From Devosia equisanguinis (GTDB lineage: Bacteria > Pseudomonadota > Alphaproteobacteria > Rhizobiales > Devosiaceae), in the NCBI GenBank assembly GCA_945888565.1, contig CAMDAL010000016.1, forward strand, positions 1 through 22,428: a stretch of DNA of 22,428 nucleotides, in the 5' to 3' direction. Shown in pieces: positions 7,612-16,878 of the stretch; position 1 is the stretch's first letter, and each line of letters opens with the position of its first letter. The notes under the pieces are model-generated. The model worked only from the letters and a program-made list of their open reading frames with translations. It searched no databases and was not told where the DNA came from. Position numbers and translations under genes: made by a program.

Positions 7612-7637
7612 AAAAACGGCGGCCTTGCGGCCGCCGT
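7612..7637 (-). terminator. Intrinsic terminator of the DUF2336 gene
   Basis: Perfect 9-bp stem ACGGCGGCC / GGCCGCCGT with a 4-nt loop (7616-7637), followed on the minus strand by five T. It lies 28 bp past the stop of the gene at 7665-8795. Confidence 0.9.
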
Positions 7638-7664
7638 GAGTTGGTTGGACAGACTTTGGAGTTC

Positions 7665-8795
7665 TCAGGCAGCGCCGGCGACGTCCTCGTTGGGCAGTCG
7701 GCGGCGGAAGGCGTGGGTGCGCCAGAGCTCGAAGATGCCGACGGCCTCATCCTTGCTCAGGGCTTCGAAACGGCGGCGAACGTTCTGCAGGTCGCCAGGG
7801 CTCGGCAGGTCGCGCCAGGGCATCGAGGCGATCATCGCCTCGAACAGGTCGGGCTGGATACCGAGCGCCCGAAGCGCCACGGTGATCGCCACGTAGTCCT
7901 GCATGGCCAGCCACTTGACGAAGACCTCGGGGCCGACGCGCAGCAGCATGGTAAGGGCAGCGGCGGTGTGATGGCCGTAACCGAAGCGAGCAAAGCGAAC
8001 CAGCGCCCGCTCGTCGAGCTGCTTGCGGTCCGACAGGGCCTTCACCTGGTTGTAGGCGACCTTCCAGTCCTGGCTGTTGAAGCCGGCACGGTTGCGCATC
8101 CGGTTATAGACCACAGCCGAGACCTTGCCGACGGTGACCGGGTCGATCTTGGGGTCGATGGCGGCGATGGTTTCCATCACCTTGTCGCCGACGATGTTGA
8201 TCTGACCGCCGAGGCTCTTCCAGTCGATGTCCTCGCGGCCGCGCAGATCCTTGGCCATCTCGGCATCGTTGGTGGCGCGCTCGACGAGACGCTCCAGCGC
8301 CTGCTGGCCGAGTTCGGCATTGGTGTTGCGGACGAGGCGATGCACCGACGCAGTCTGGCCGTGCTCGACGATCGCGTCGCCGACCCGCTCGGTCACCTGC
8401 GGGCGGCCGGCAATGGCCACGCGATGATCCTCGGACTGGTTGGCGACAATCTCGATCAGATCGTCGTCACTCAGCACGTTGGAGAATTCGAGCAGTGGCT
8501 GGGCCACCTCGAACTCGTCATTCGCAAGCTTCACCACGACATTGCCCGGCGCACGGTCGAGCGGGGCGAGGAGCTTGGCGACATGCGCGCGCGCCTCGGT
8601 TTCCACCAGCTCGGCCAATTGGCAGAGCACTTCGTCGTACTGCGCGACCTGCTCGTCGTCGCAGCGATCGGAAACGTAGGAGTATAGCTGTGCCATATTG
8701 CGGAACAGCTGGTCCCGTTCGACGATGTTGGAGTCCCCGTTCAGGACCCTGAACGTCGAGAAGGCGCGGGTGGTGCCCTCATCCATCTCAGTCAT
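7665..8795 (-). CDS. DUF2336 domain protein
   Basis: 376 residues. The sequence matches the alphaproteobacterial DUF2336 family: long runs of HEAT-like helices, with segments such as LSDDDLIEIVANQSEDHRVA, VGDAIVEHGQTASVHRLVRN and a C-terminal part containing GPEVFVKWLAMQDYVAI. The family's molecular role is not established; proteins of this type appear near signalling genes in some alphaproteobacteria. There are no membrane helices or signal peptide, so it is cytosolic. The ATG at 8795 has GGGAAG upstream; a longer frame reaching 8897 adds 34 residues without a ribosome site and is not preferred. It is a single-gene unit ended by the terminator at 7612-7637. Confidence 0.85.
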   Translation of the reverse strand: MTEMDEGTTRAFSTFRVLNGDSNIVERDQLFRNMAQLYSYVSDRCDDEQVAQYDEVLCQLAELVETEARAHVAKLLAPLDRAPGNVVVKLANDEFEVAQPLLEFSNVLSDDDLIEIVANQSEDHRVAIAGRPQVTERVGDAIVEHGQTASVHRLVRNTNAELGQQALERLVERATNDAEMAKDLRGREDIDWKSLGGQINIVGDKVMETIAAIDPKIDPVTVGKVSAVVYNRMRNRAGFNSQDWKVAYNQVKALSDRKQLDERALVRFARFGYGHHTAAALTMLLRVGPEVFVKWLAMQDYVAITVALRALGIQPDLFEAMIASMPWRDLPSPGDLQNVRRRFEALSKDEAVGIFELWRTHAFRRRLPNEDVAGAA

Positions 8796-8923
8796 ATCAC
8801 TTCCCTTTCGGCTTCTGCCGCGTAGGAGCAGACTGGAGGGGAAGTCGAGTGCGTCCGCTGAAGTCCAGCGCCCGCATTCGAATAAAAAGCGAGGCAAACT
8901 GCAACGACCCGTTAGCTATCGGA

Positions 8924-9247
8924 TCAGGGGTCCTTGCGGGCGCTTTCGGCCAGCGTGACCTTCAGCCCGTCGAGTTCGTCCGAGAGCAGGATCTGGCAGC
9001 TGAGGCGCGAGGTCGGCTTCTTGTCGAGTGTCGAGTAGAGCAGGTCCTCCTCGTCCCCGCTGGGCGGCGGCAGGCGATGGAACCAGGCCTCGTCGACATA
9101 GACGTGGCAGGTGGCGCATGAACACGCGCCACCGCACTCGGCCTTGATATTGAGGCCCCAGTCGCGGATCACTTCCATGGTCCGCCAGCCATCGAGCCCT
9201 TCGAGCTCGTGTTCGACGCCGGACTGGTCGGTGACGAGGATCTTCAT
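8924..9247 (-). CDS. 2Fe-2S ferredoxin, adrenodoxin/FdVI type (first of two)
   Basis: 107 residues. The cluster ligands of the C-x5-C-x2-C...C pattern are Cys38, Cys44, Cys47 and Cys84, with one extra cysteine, Cys42, inside the loop (CGGACSCATC). The acidic helix (SGDEEDLLYSTLD) is the expected partner-binding surface. It transfers single electrons in the cytosol. The ATG at 9247 overlaps the stop of the ferredoxin reductase gene by 4 nt, so reductase and ferredoxin are made together. The pair follows the sulfite reductase operon, which makes CysI a plausible electron acceptor (inference). Confidence 0.93.
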   Translation of the reverse strand: MKILVTDQSGVEHELEGLDGWRTMEVIRDWGLNIKAECGGACSCATCHVYVDEAWFHRLPPPSGDEEDLLYSTLDKKPTSRLSCQILLSDELDGLKVTLAESARKDP

Positions 9248-10272
9248 CAGACCACGCCGAGCTTCTTCTGCAGCTTGGTGCTGCTGGTCGTGTACTGGAA
9301 TACCACGCGCTCGCCGGGCGAGACGATGGATTTCGCCGCCTGGGCCATCAGCGCGGCCTCGTGGAAGCCGGAGAGGATGAGCTTCAGCTTGCCCGGGTAG
9401 TGGTTGATGTCGCCGATGGCGAAGATGCCGGGGATCGAGGACTGGAACTTCTCGGTGTCGACGGCGATCAGGTTGTCGTTGAGTTCGAGCCCCCAGTCGG
9501 CGACCGGGCCGAGCTTCATGGTGAGCCCGAAGAAGGGCAGCAGTCGGGTCGCCGGCACGGAGAGATCGCCTGAATCCATGGTGAAGTGGACATGGTCGAT
9601 CTGGCCGTCCGTCCCCTCGAGCTTGCCGATCTGGCCGAGGAGGAAGTTGATCTTCCCCTCCATGACCAGCTCCTTCATCTTGTTCACCGAGGCCGGAGCC
9701 GCCTTAAAGGCGTCGCGACGGTGGACGAGGGTCAGCGAGCGGACGATGGGCTGGAGGTTGAGGGTCCAGTCGAGTGCCGAGTCGCCGCCGCCGACGATCA
9801 CCACGTCCTGGTCGCGGAAATCGTCCATCCTGCGGACGGCGTAGAAGACCGACTTGTTCTCGTACTGCTCGATGCCTTCGACCGGCGGGCGCTTGGGCTG
9901 GAACGAGCCACCGCCGGCCGCGATCACCACGACCTTGCAGAGGAACGTCTCGTCGGCGTCGGTGGTCAGGCGGAAGGTGCCGTCCGGCAGCTTCTCGAGC
10001 GTGTTGACCATGCGGTTATAGTGGAACTCGGCCCCGAACGGCGCGATCTGCTGCAGCAGGTTGTCGGTGAGCCCCTGCCCCGTGACCATCGGGAAGCCCG
10101 GAATGTCGTAGATCGGCTTCTCCGGGTAGAGTTCGGCGCACTGGCCGCCGGGCCGGTCGAGGATGTCGATCAGGTGGCACTTGATGTCGAGCAGCCCGAG
10201 CTCGAACACGGCGAACAGGCCTACGGGGCCGGCGCCGATGATGACCACGTCGGTGACGATTTCGTTCGACAT
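9247..10272 (-). CDS. Ferredoxin-NADP reductase, thioredoxin-reductase-like
   Basis: 341 residues, normal for this FNR type (YumC-like). It has the FAD motif GAGPVGLF (13-20), RPGGQC, the NAD(P)H-binding GGGDSALDW (161-169) and the C-terminal FAIGDINHYPGKLKLI. The CxxC redox pair of true thioredoxin reductases is absent, so it is read as a flavoprotein moving electrons between NADPH and ferredoxin. It is translationally coupled to the ferredoxin gene downstream (ATGA overlap at 9247). A 124-bp gap with a hairpin (10290-10311) separates it from cysH, so it may be transcribed by read-through or from its own promoter. Confidence 0.93.
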   Translation of the reverse strand: MSNEIVTDVVIIGAGPVGLFAVFELGLLDIKCHLIDILDRPGGQCAELYPEKPIYDIPGFPMVTGQGLTDNLLQQIAPFGAEFHYNRMVNTLEKLPDGTFRLTTDADETFLCKVVVIAAGGGSFQPKRPPVEGIEQYENKSVFYAVRRMDDFRDQDVVIVGGGDSALDWTLNLQPIVRSLTLVHRRDAFKAAPASVNKMKELVMEGKINFLLGQIGKLEGTDGQIDHVHFTMDSGDLSVPATRLLPFFGLTMKLGPVADWGLELNDNLIAVDTEKFQSSIPGIFAIGDINHYPGKLKLILSGFHEAALMAQAAKSIVSPGERVVFQYTTSSTKLQKKLGVV

Positions 10273-10289
10273 TCACTTCTCGTTTGGCT

Positions 10290-10311
10290 GGAGGCCGATC
10301 CACGGCCCTCC
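10290..10311 (-). other. Hairpin between cysH and the ferredoxin reductase gene
   Basis: GGAGGCCG / CGGCCCTCC, an 8-bp stem with one bulged C and a 5-nt loop, about 18-40 bp before the reductase start. No T-run follows. It may be a partial terminator for cysH or a leader structure of the reductase. Confidence 0.3.
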
Positions 10312-10396
10312 GTCTCAGAATGTGCGCAGCCTGTCACGCTAGGCGCGGCGAATGGCCGGCTCCCGCACCGCGCGGAAGCGGCCGCAGTTGGTATCG

Positions 10397-11672
10397 TCAG
10401 GCGTTCTCCACCGCGCGGCGGAGGAACGGGCGGGTTCCGACCGGCACCTCGGTCAGCCCGACAGGCTGATAGAACAGATCGACAGTGGCCAGTTTGCCTT
10501 CGATCAAAGCCTTCTTCGTTGGCTCGTGTTTGACGACGAAGGCGGTGATGCCGCAGCGGCGCATCAGCTGGATCTGGTCGTGCAGCACGTCGCCGACGGC
10601 GCGGACCTCGCCCTTGTAGCCGAGCCGCTCGACCAGCAGCCGGGCCGAGGAGTAGCCGCGACCGTCGGTGTAGGCCGGGAAACTGATAGCGATCGAGCTG
10701 AAGCGATCGAGGTCGCCCTTTACAGTCATCACGTCGTCGGCCGGCGAAACCAGCAGGCCCACCGGATGCGGGTTGGCGAGCACGGCGTCGCGGTTCTCGA
10801 CGAAAACGGCAAGCGGGATGTGCTTGTAGCTCACCGAGCCGGCGTCATCGCCTTCGGCCCAGGCGTGGAACGGATCGGCGACGAACGCGCCGTCCTTGAA
10901 GAGATTCAGTTCCTGGGTGGCCATGGGCTTGGCGATGGCTCCGTTGAAATCGAAGTGGATGCCGCACTCTTTCTTGTTCAACCCGCGCCAGCGGCCGGCG
11001 CGTGGGTCTTCGCCTTCGGCCACGACGCTCGTGCAGGGCGCGCAACCGATGGATTTGTAGCCCTTGGCATAGAGCGGATGCTCCGGCAAGCCGTACTTCA
11101 GCTTGTAGCTCGTGATGTCGGCGTCCGAGAAATAGGCGAGCGGATTGACCTTGATGCGGTCGTCGCTGGTCAGCTCGAAATGCGGGAGAACTCCACGTTC
11201 CTTCGTCTGGAAACGCTTGCGGCCGGTAACCCAGCCGCCGAACCCGGACACCACCGCGTCGAGCGGTTCAGTCTTGCGGATGTGGCAGCAGGAATCCGGG
11301 TCGGTCTCCCACAGGTCACCCGTGGGATCGAAGCGGACGAGGTCCTTGGCGTCGGGATGGAGCGCGATGAGGTCGGTGAGGCCGAGCTGCTGCTTCAGCG
11401 TCTCGACATAGTCCAGCGTCTCGGGAAAGTGCTTGCCAGTTTCGAGGAAGTAGACCGGCAGGCCCTTGTCGACCTGCGCCACCATGTGGAGCAGCACCGA
11501 CGAGTCGGCACCGAACGACGACACGATGGCCAGGTCGCCCGGCAGCAGGTGCTCGGTGGCCTGGCGGAGGACGGAAACGCCGTCCATCTCGTCGAACATG
11601 CCGTTGAGCGACATGATGCCCAGCTCGCGCAGGGCATCGCGTTTGTGCGGGCGAAGACCGGCGACGGCGAGG

Positions 11673-11686
<14 letters not shown>
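10397..11686 (-). CDS. cysH: APS reductase fused to a DUF934 domain
   Basis: 429 residues in two parts. Residues 1-245 are CysH, which reduces adenylyl sulfate to sulfite using thioredoxin: SFGADSS nucleotide loop (57-63), the 4Fe-4S cysteine pairs Cys133-Cys134 and Cys215-Cys218 that mark APS- rather than PAPS-reductases, and the catalytic ECGIH (Cys241). Residues about 260-420 are a DUF934 domain (FPAYTDGRGYS at 336-346, GEVRAVGDVLHDQ at 359-371, RCG). DUF934 is usually a separate small gene next to cysI/cysH; here it is one frame with no stop between. Met255 (10924) could be a remnant internal start but has no close ribosome site. The start at 11686 overlaps cysI by 14 nt and has AAGGAGG upstream. 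Confidence 0.93.
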
Positions 11687-13317
<1,631 letters not shown>

Positions 13318-13331
<14 letters not shown>

Positions 13332-13632
13332 GGCCGTCCTCGTCGAGATGCTGGCGATCGAAGCGCGGGGCGGTCGGCCCCTCGGCGCGGATGCGTTCGC
13401 GAATGCGATCGGGGTATACGGCGCCATCGCGGAGCGTCACGGTTTCGATCTCCAGCGAGACTACCCGGAGTGTCTTCTTCGTGGCGGCAATCGCCGCGTC
13501 CCGAGCCTCGACCTCGTCCTTGCCGAAGACGCGGGCGTGCTGCAACTCCTCCACCCAGCGGCCGTCGCGGTCGAGATAGACCGTCGCACCGCTCATCAGC
13601 TCGTTGCCGGTGAGGATTTCCATGATCGTCAT
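13318..13632 (-). CDS. DUF2849 protein, sulfite reductase operon accessory
   Basis: 104 residues of the DUF2849 family, a small protein that is nearly always found between cysG and cysI in alphaproteobacteria. It has an N-terminal strand-rich part (NELMSGATVYLDRDGRWVEEL) and a charged C-terminus; there is no membrane segment and no cysteine. Its biochemical role is unknown; context points to assembly or activity of sulfite reductase. The ATG at 13632 overlaps the cysG stop by 4 nt and has AAGGTGG upstream; an alternative ATG is at 13623. Its last 14 nt overlap the start of cysI. Confidence 0.88.
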
Positions 13633-15020
13633 GCCACCTTGAATTCGTTGCGGGCGAGCCGGATGGCGTCGCTCCAGTCGCCGTGCGCGATCGCTTCGCC
13701 CACGAAAATGATTGCCGGGCCATCCGCGAGCTCGACCTGCCCGCAAGCAAGGTCGCCCAGCGAGCCTCGGTAGAGGACACGATCCTTGCGCCCTGCCTTG
13801 ACGACGAGGCCAACCGGGATGGTCGAAGCAGCGCCTTCCGCGATGAGCCTTGCCGCCGTCTCAGCGGCGACGGACTTGCCCATGTAGAGCGCCAGCGTCA
13901 GCCCGGCCGAGGCCAGCGAAGCCCAGTGCTGCAACTCCTCGGAGTTGGCGCCATGCGCAGTCGCCAGCACGAAGCCGGTGGAAACCTTGCGCAGCGTGAC
14001 CGGCGTCGCAGTGTCGGCAGCCGCGGCAAGGGCCGCTGTGACGCCGGGAACAATATGGAAGGCAATGCCGTGGCGGTTCAGCGCCTCGATCTCCTCGCCG
14101 GCGCGACCAAACACCATCGGGTCGCCGCCCTTGAGGCGCGCCACGCGCTTGCCGGCCTTGCCGAGGCGGACGATCAGCGCGTTGATCTCGGCCTGCGTGA
14201 AGGAGTGGTGCCCCTTCTGCTTGCCGACGGAGATACGCTCGGCATCGCGACGACCCATGTCGACGACGGCAGTCGGCACCAGTGCGTCGTGGACGATGAC
14301 GTCAGCCTCCTGCAGCAGCCGTTGGGCGCGCAGGGTCAAAAGGTCCTCGGAGCCGGGACCGGCGCCGATCAGCCAGACGACGCCCGCCGCATCGCCGAGT
14401 TGGGCGTGCCGGGAGAGGACTGCTTCCGCCTCGGCAGTTCCCTGCCCCCGCAGCGTAGCCACCTCGACTTCGGGCGAGGTTACCAGTTCCTCGTAGTAGC
14501 GCCGCGCCCGCGGCCCAGAGAGCACCGCCGATACCTTTTCGCGCATCGACCCAGCAAGCCGGGCCAAAGCGCCCAGATTGGGCGAGATCACCTGCTCGAT
14601 GCGGGCCCGGATCAGTCGGGCCAGCACCGGCGCATCACCCTCGGACGACACCGCAATGGTGATGGGCGCCCGGTCGATGAACGACGGGGTGTAGAAGTCG
14701 CACTCTGCCGGAACGTCGACGACGTTAAGCGGCAGGCCGCGGGCCCGGGCCGCCGACTTGGCAGCCTCTCCGTCGGCGCCGTCGTCGGCAACGAAGACCA
14801 GCGCCGCGTTGTCGAGATCGCCAACCTCGAACGGCCGCGCCAGCACCGTGACCGGAAACTCGGAGAAGTCCGCTTCTACGTGCCGCGAGACAATCACGAC
14901 TGATGCAGTCGTCTTAATCGCCAGTCGGACCTTGTTGAGGGCTTCTTCTCCACCGCCAACGATGACGATGCGCTTGCCCTCGACTTTGTAGCTGACAGGG
15001 AATGTTGTCAGTTCACCCAT
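13629..15020 (-). CDS. cysG: Siroheme synthase (uroporphyrinogen-III methyltransferase / dehydrogenase / ferrochelatase)
   Basis: 463 residues, the full fused length. Residues 1-205 are the precorrin-2 dehydrogenase/ferrochelatase half (VIVGGGEEALNK at about 19-30, DFYTPSFI). Residues about 215-455 are the SAM-dependent uroporphyrinogen-III methyltransferase half (WLIGAGPGSEDLLTL, VGKQKGHHS, KGGDPMVFGRAGEE, PGVTAALAAA). Together they build siroheme from uroporphyrinogen III, the prosthetic group of the CysI product. The ATG at 15020 (MGELTTF) is chosen over an upstream start 12 codons longer because AAAGG lies 7 nt before it. It heads the operon cysG-DUF2849-cysI-cysH. A 23-bp palindrome lies 51-73 bp upstream. 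Confidence 0.95.
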   Translation of the reverse strand: MGELTTFPVSYKVEGKRIVIVGGGEEALNKVRLAIKTTASVVIVSRHVEADFSEFPVTVLARPFEVGDLDNAALVFVADDGADGEAAKSAARARGLPLNVVDVPAECDFYTPSFIDRAPITIAVSSEGDAPVLARLIRARIEQVISPNLGALARLAGSMREKVSAVLSGPRARRYYEELVTSPEVEVATLRGQGTAEAEAVLSRHAQLGDAAGVVWLIGAGPGSEDLLTLRAQRLLQEADVIVHDALVPTAVVDMGRRDAERISVGKQKGHHSFTQAEINALIVRLGKAGKRVARLKGGDPMVFGRAGEEIEALNRHGIAFHIVPGVTAALAAAADTATPVTLRKVSTGFVLATAHGANSEELQHWASLASAGLTLALYMGKSVAAETAARLIAEGAASTIPVGLVVKAGRKDRVLYRGSLGDLACGQVELADGPAIIFVGEAIAHGDWSDAIRLARNEFKVA

Positions 15021-15070
15021 TGGCGGCCTTTCGGATGACGCGATATGTACCCACATCCGTACAGTGGAAC

Positions 15071-15093
15071 AAGCTATTGAAATTCAATAGCTT
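15071..15093. promoter_or_regulatory. 23-bp 11-1-11 inverted repeat upstream of cysG
   Basis: Perfect arms AAGCTATTGAA and TTCAATAGCTT around a single central A. The site is A/T-rich in GC-rich DNA and sits 51-73 bp before the cysG start. A possible minus-strand promoter (TTGTTC, 17 bp, TACATA; 3 of 6 matches in each box) would place it overlapping and just upstream of the -35 box. The 11-1-11 geometry is known for Rrf2-family sites such as NsrR; LysR-type sites also contain ATT-rich dyads. The binder is not in the window. It could also affect the divergent gene at 15302. Confidence 0.6.
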
Positions 15094-15301
15094 TAATGTT
15101 TCCCGTGACTGCCGTGGATTAGAATTGCGTTGAGCGGGAATAGCCGAGGCGGCGAAAAGAATCCACGGGCTGCCCGTGCCATGGAATGGGATGGCAGCAC
15201 GGACCCGAAACCGGCCCCCCAAGGACCGGGAGGTTGCAGTCGTCATATGAGGTGCGGCACTCTTGCTCCGCTGCATCAACAAACAGAACGAGGGCAACGA
15301 C

Positions 15302-15739
15302 TTGCACCGAAACAGCTTGAAGAACCTGCTCGGCATCGGGCTCGTCGGCATGGCGGGCGCAGTGCAGGCGGAGGATTTTCCGCGAGCAGGATACGAAGGT
15401 GCTCCGAACGGACTCGCAGCCCCGTTCGCGGGCGACTGGAGCCTAGGCTTTCCGGAGCCGGAGGGAACCATCGTCTCGGCAACCACCATCGATTGCTTGG
15501 ACCCGGTTCGCATCGTAGCCACCGGTGAAGGTACCATCGATTTCAAGACGCCTGGGATGCCGACGCCGGTCCCGTTCGAGCTCGGCGTGTTCGAGGGCAG
15601 AACCACCTGGCTCCCGGCTGACAACTCGCAGACCGTGGTCGCTGTCTGGCTCACCCACGACAGCTTCCACTTCTATGTCACCGATATTGGCAAGGTGGAT
15701 TGGCCCAATCCCCGGCTGCTCAAACGCTGCGACGCCTGA
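15302..15739 (+). CDS. Small secreted protein of unknown function
   Basis: 145 residues from a TTG at 15302. I recognise no family. It starts with a classic cleavable signal peptide: basic (HRNSLK), hydrophobic (NLLGIGLVGMAG), and an AVQA-EDF cleavage site near residue 23. The mature part is about 122 residues, with two cysteines (TIDCLDP and the near-terminal KRCDA) that could form one disulfide. It would be periplasmic or exported. The TTG has GAGGG 8 nt upstream; another in-frame TTG at 15263 would give 13 extra residues before the signal peptide and is less likely. It is divergent from cysG and its stop is 2 bp from the convergent ferredoxin stop, with a short GCCTGA/TCAGGC palindrome across both stops. 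Confidence 0.65.
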   Translation: MHRNSLKNLLGIGLVGMAGAVQAEDFPRAGYEGAPNGLAAPFAGDWSLGFPEPEGTIVSATTIDCLDPVRIVATGEGTIDFKTPGMPTPVPFELGVFEGRTTWLPADNSQTVVAVWLTHDSFHFYVTDIGKVDWPNPRLLKRCDA

Positions 15740-15741
15740 GT

Positions 15742-16062
15742 TCAGGCCTGCCGGCTCGGCACGTGGACGACGAGACCGTCGATGGCCTCCTTGACCTTGA
15801 TCTGGCAGCTGAGCCGCGAGTTCGGCTTGGGCTGCCAGGCGAAGTCCAGCATGTCCTCTTCCATCATCGAGGGTCCGCCGACTACTTCGGTCCAGGCGTC
15901 GTCGACATAGACATGGCAGGTGGCGCAGGTACACGAACCACCGCACTCGGCGATGATGCCGGGGATGCCGTTCATCACCGCCGTTTCCATGACGGTCGAG
16001 CCGAGTTCGGCCTCGGCTTCGTGGCGTGTGCCATTGGATTCGATGTAGGTGATGCGGGGCAT
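15742..16062 (-). CDS. 2Fe-2S ferredoxin, FdVI type (second of two)
   Basis: 106 residues. Ligands of the adrenodoxin-type cluster are Cys40, Cys46, Cys49 and Cys86, again with an extra Cys44 in the loop (CGGSCTCATC), as in the ferredoxin at 8924-9247. The N-terminus MPRITYIESNGT is typical of the FdVI group in alphaproteobacteria. The two ferredoxins differ in the acidic helix (MMEEDMLDFAW here), so they may serve different partners. The ATG at 16062 is favoured by family alignment; its ribosome site (AAAGA) is weak, and an ATG at 16077 would add five residues. It may be cotranscribed with the HPt gene, which ends 64 bp upstream. Confidence 0.9.
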   Translation of the reverse strand: MPRITYIESNGTRHEAEAELGSTVMETAVMNGIPGIIAECGGSCTCATCHVYVDDAWTEVVGGPSMMEEDMLDFAWQPKPNSRLSCQIKVKEAIDGLVVHVPSRQA

Positions 16063-16109
16063 GTCTGGTCTTTGCATGAGGGATGGCCGGATATAGCGGC
16101 GGCATCCCC

Positions 16110-16124
16110 GCCCGGCAAGCGGGC
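16110..16124 (-). terminator. Short GC hairpin after the HPt gene
   Basis: GCCCG / CGGGC with a 5-nt loop, just past the stop of the HPt gene. There is no T-run, so termination is doubtful and read-through into the ferredoxin gene is possible. Confidence 0.25.
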
Positions 16125-16126
16125 CC

Positions 16127-16534
16127 TTAGGCGGTAAGCCCGTCCTGCTCGCTGGCCATAACGAAGGCATCGATGAAGCTGACGCATTCGACCACCGCCA
16201 TCGCGATATCCTCGACGCGCTCGGGACTGGGCGGCTGGCCGGAGCGCAGTTCGTCTTCGGCCTGCCTTGCCAGATCGCGCACGGCCCAGGCCCCGATCCC
16301 GGCAGCGGCGCTCTTGAGGGTGTGGAGGTGCTCGAGCAGCATGGTGACCGAGGTACTGTCCTCGATCCGGCCCAGATAGACCTGCGACATGCGGGCGTAG
16401 AGGCGCAGAACCTCGTCCTGCAAGCCGGGATCACCCATCGCCTGGCGACCAAGATGTTCCATGTCGATAGGACCGTGCGCGCGATCCTTACGCGGAGCGT
16501 CCTGCCCTGCGTCAAGCGCAGTACTCTTTGACAT
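16127..16534 (-). CDS. Histidine phosphotransfer (HPt) domain protein
   Basis: 135 residues, a single HPt four-helix domain with a disordered 25-residue head. The phosphorylatable site is HTLKSAAAGIGA with His71; the following RDLARQAEDEL is the usual third helix. HPt proteins shuttle phosphoryl groups between hybrid histidine kinases and response regulators in the cytosol. No kinase or regulator gene is adjacent, so its partners are unknown. The ATG at 16534 has AGGG 8 nt upstream; Met25 (16462) is a possible alternative. It is divergent from the giant polar-growth gene and shares a 344-bp control region with a CtrA box, which makes a link to the cell-cycle phosphorelay tempting but unproven. 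Confidence 0.85.
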   Translation of the reverse strand: MSKSTALDAGQDAPRKDRAHGPIDMEHLGRQAMGDPGLQDEVLRLYARMSQVYLGRIEDSTSVTMLLEHLHTLKSAAAGIGAWAVRDLARQAEDELRSGQPPSPERVEDIAMAVVECVSFIDAFVMASEQDGLTA

Positions 16535-16670
16535 ACCTGCGACCCTGTTTCGCGTTTCGCCCGCTTCGGAGCGTTGACCCGGAACGGTAGCGGGACCGCG
16601 TGAACAGCCGATTAAATTGAAGGGGATAAGGCAGGGCTCGCCCTTAACCCGCCACGGTCAGCCCGGCATA

Positions 16671-16685
16671 TTAACCTTCCATTAA
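16671..16685 (+). promoter_or_regulatory. CtrA-type binding site
   Basis: TTAACCTTCCATTAA is an exact TTAA-N7-TTAA, the consensus of the cell-cycle regulator CtrA in alphaproteobacteria. It is 194 bp upstream of the giant gene's ATG and 137 bp upstream of the HPt start. Confidence 0.75.
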
Positions 16686-16777
16686 GAAAGCATTCGGTTT
16701 GCCTCAAATTGAATGTATGTTTGTCGCCTACCCAGCGTGCGGCGGGGTTAGGGTAGCAGGTAGGCTGCGGGGCTTTT

Positions 16778-16782
16778 GAATC
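16778..16782. promoter_or_regulatory. GANTC (CcrM methylation) site
   Basis: GAATC, 97 bp upstream of the giant gene's start. CcrM methylates GANTC in alphaproteobacteria, and GcrA-type promoters respond to that methylation. A 5-bp site also occurs by chance, so its role is uncertain. Confidence 0.4.
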
Positions 16783-16878
16783 GCATTTTACCTAATTTGG
16801 AACGCTTCCGAATGCTCGGGGGTGGTCCAATCACACTCTAAAGGCCCGCCGAGTGCCGATGCGAGAGTTGTAACGAGT

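Larger units (their letters stand above)
16535..16878. promoter_or_regulatory. Divergent intergenic control region (HPt gene / gpr-like gene)
   Basis: This 344-bp gap contains no credible gene. Within it I see the CtrA-type box at 16671-16685, a GANTC site at 16778-16782, and an A/T-rich stretch at 16665-16725 that is the best place for promoters of both genes. I could not assign a convincing -35/-10 pair. Confidence 0.7.

Noticed and set aside
15094..15301. Possible riboswitch or structured RNA in the leader of the secreted protein gene.
   Set aside because: A few short GC hairpins can be drawn (for example CACGGG/CCCGTG), but no conserved core of a known cobalamin, SAM or fluoride element is seen.
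15013..15654. A 213-codon minus-strand open frame overlapping the secreted protein gene.
   Set aside because: It is in a different frame from cysG, has biased composition, and runs antisense to a gene with a convincing signal peptide.
15734..15747. GCCTGA/TCAGGC palindrome across the two convergent stop codons as a bidirectional terminator.
   Set aside because: The stem is only 5-6 bp and there is no T-run on either side; the symmetry partly follows from two facing TGA stops.
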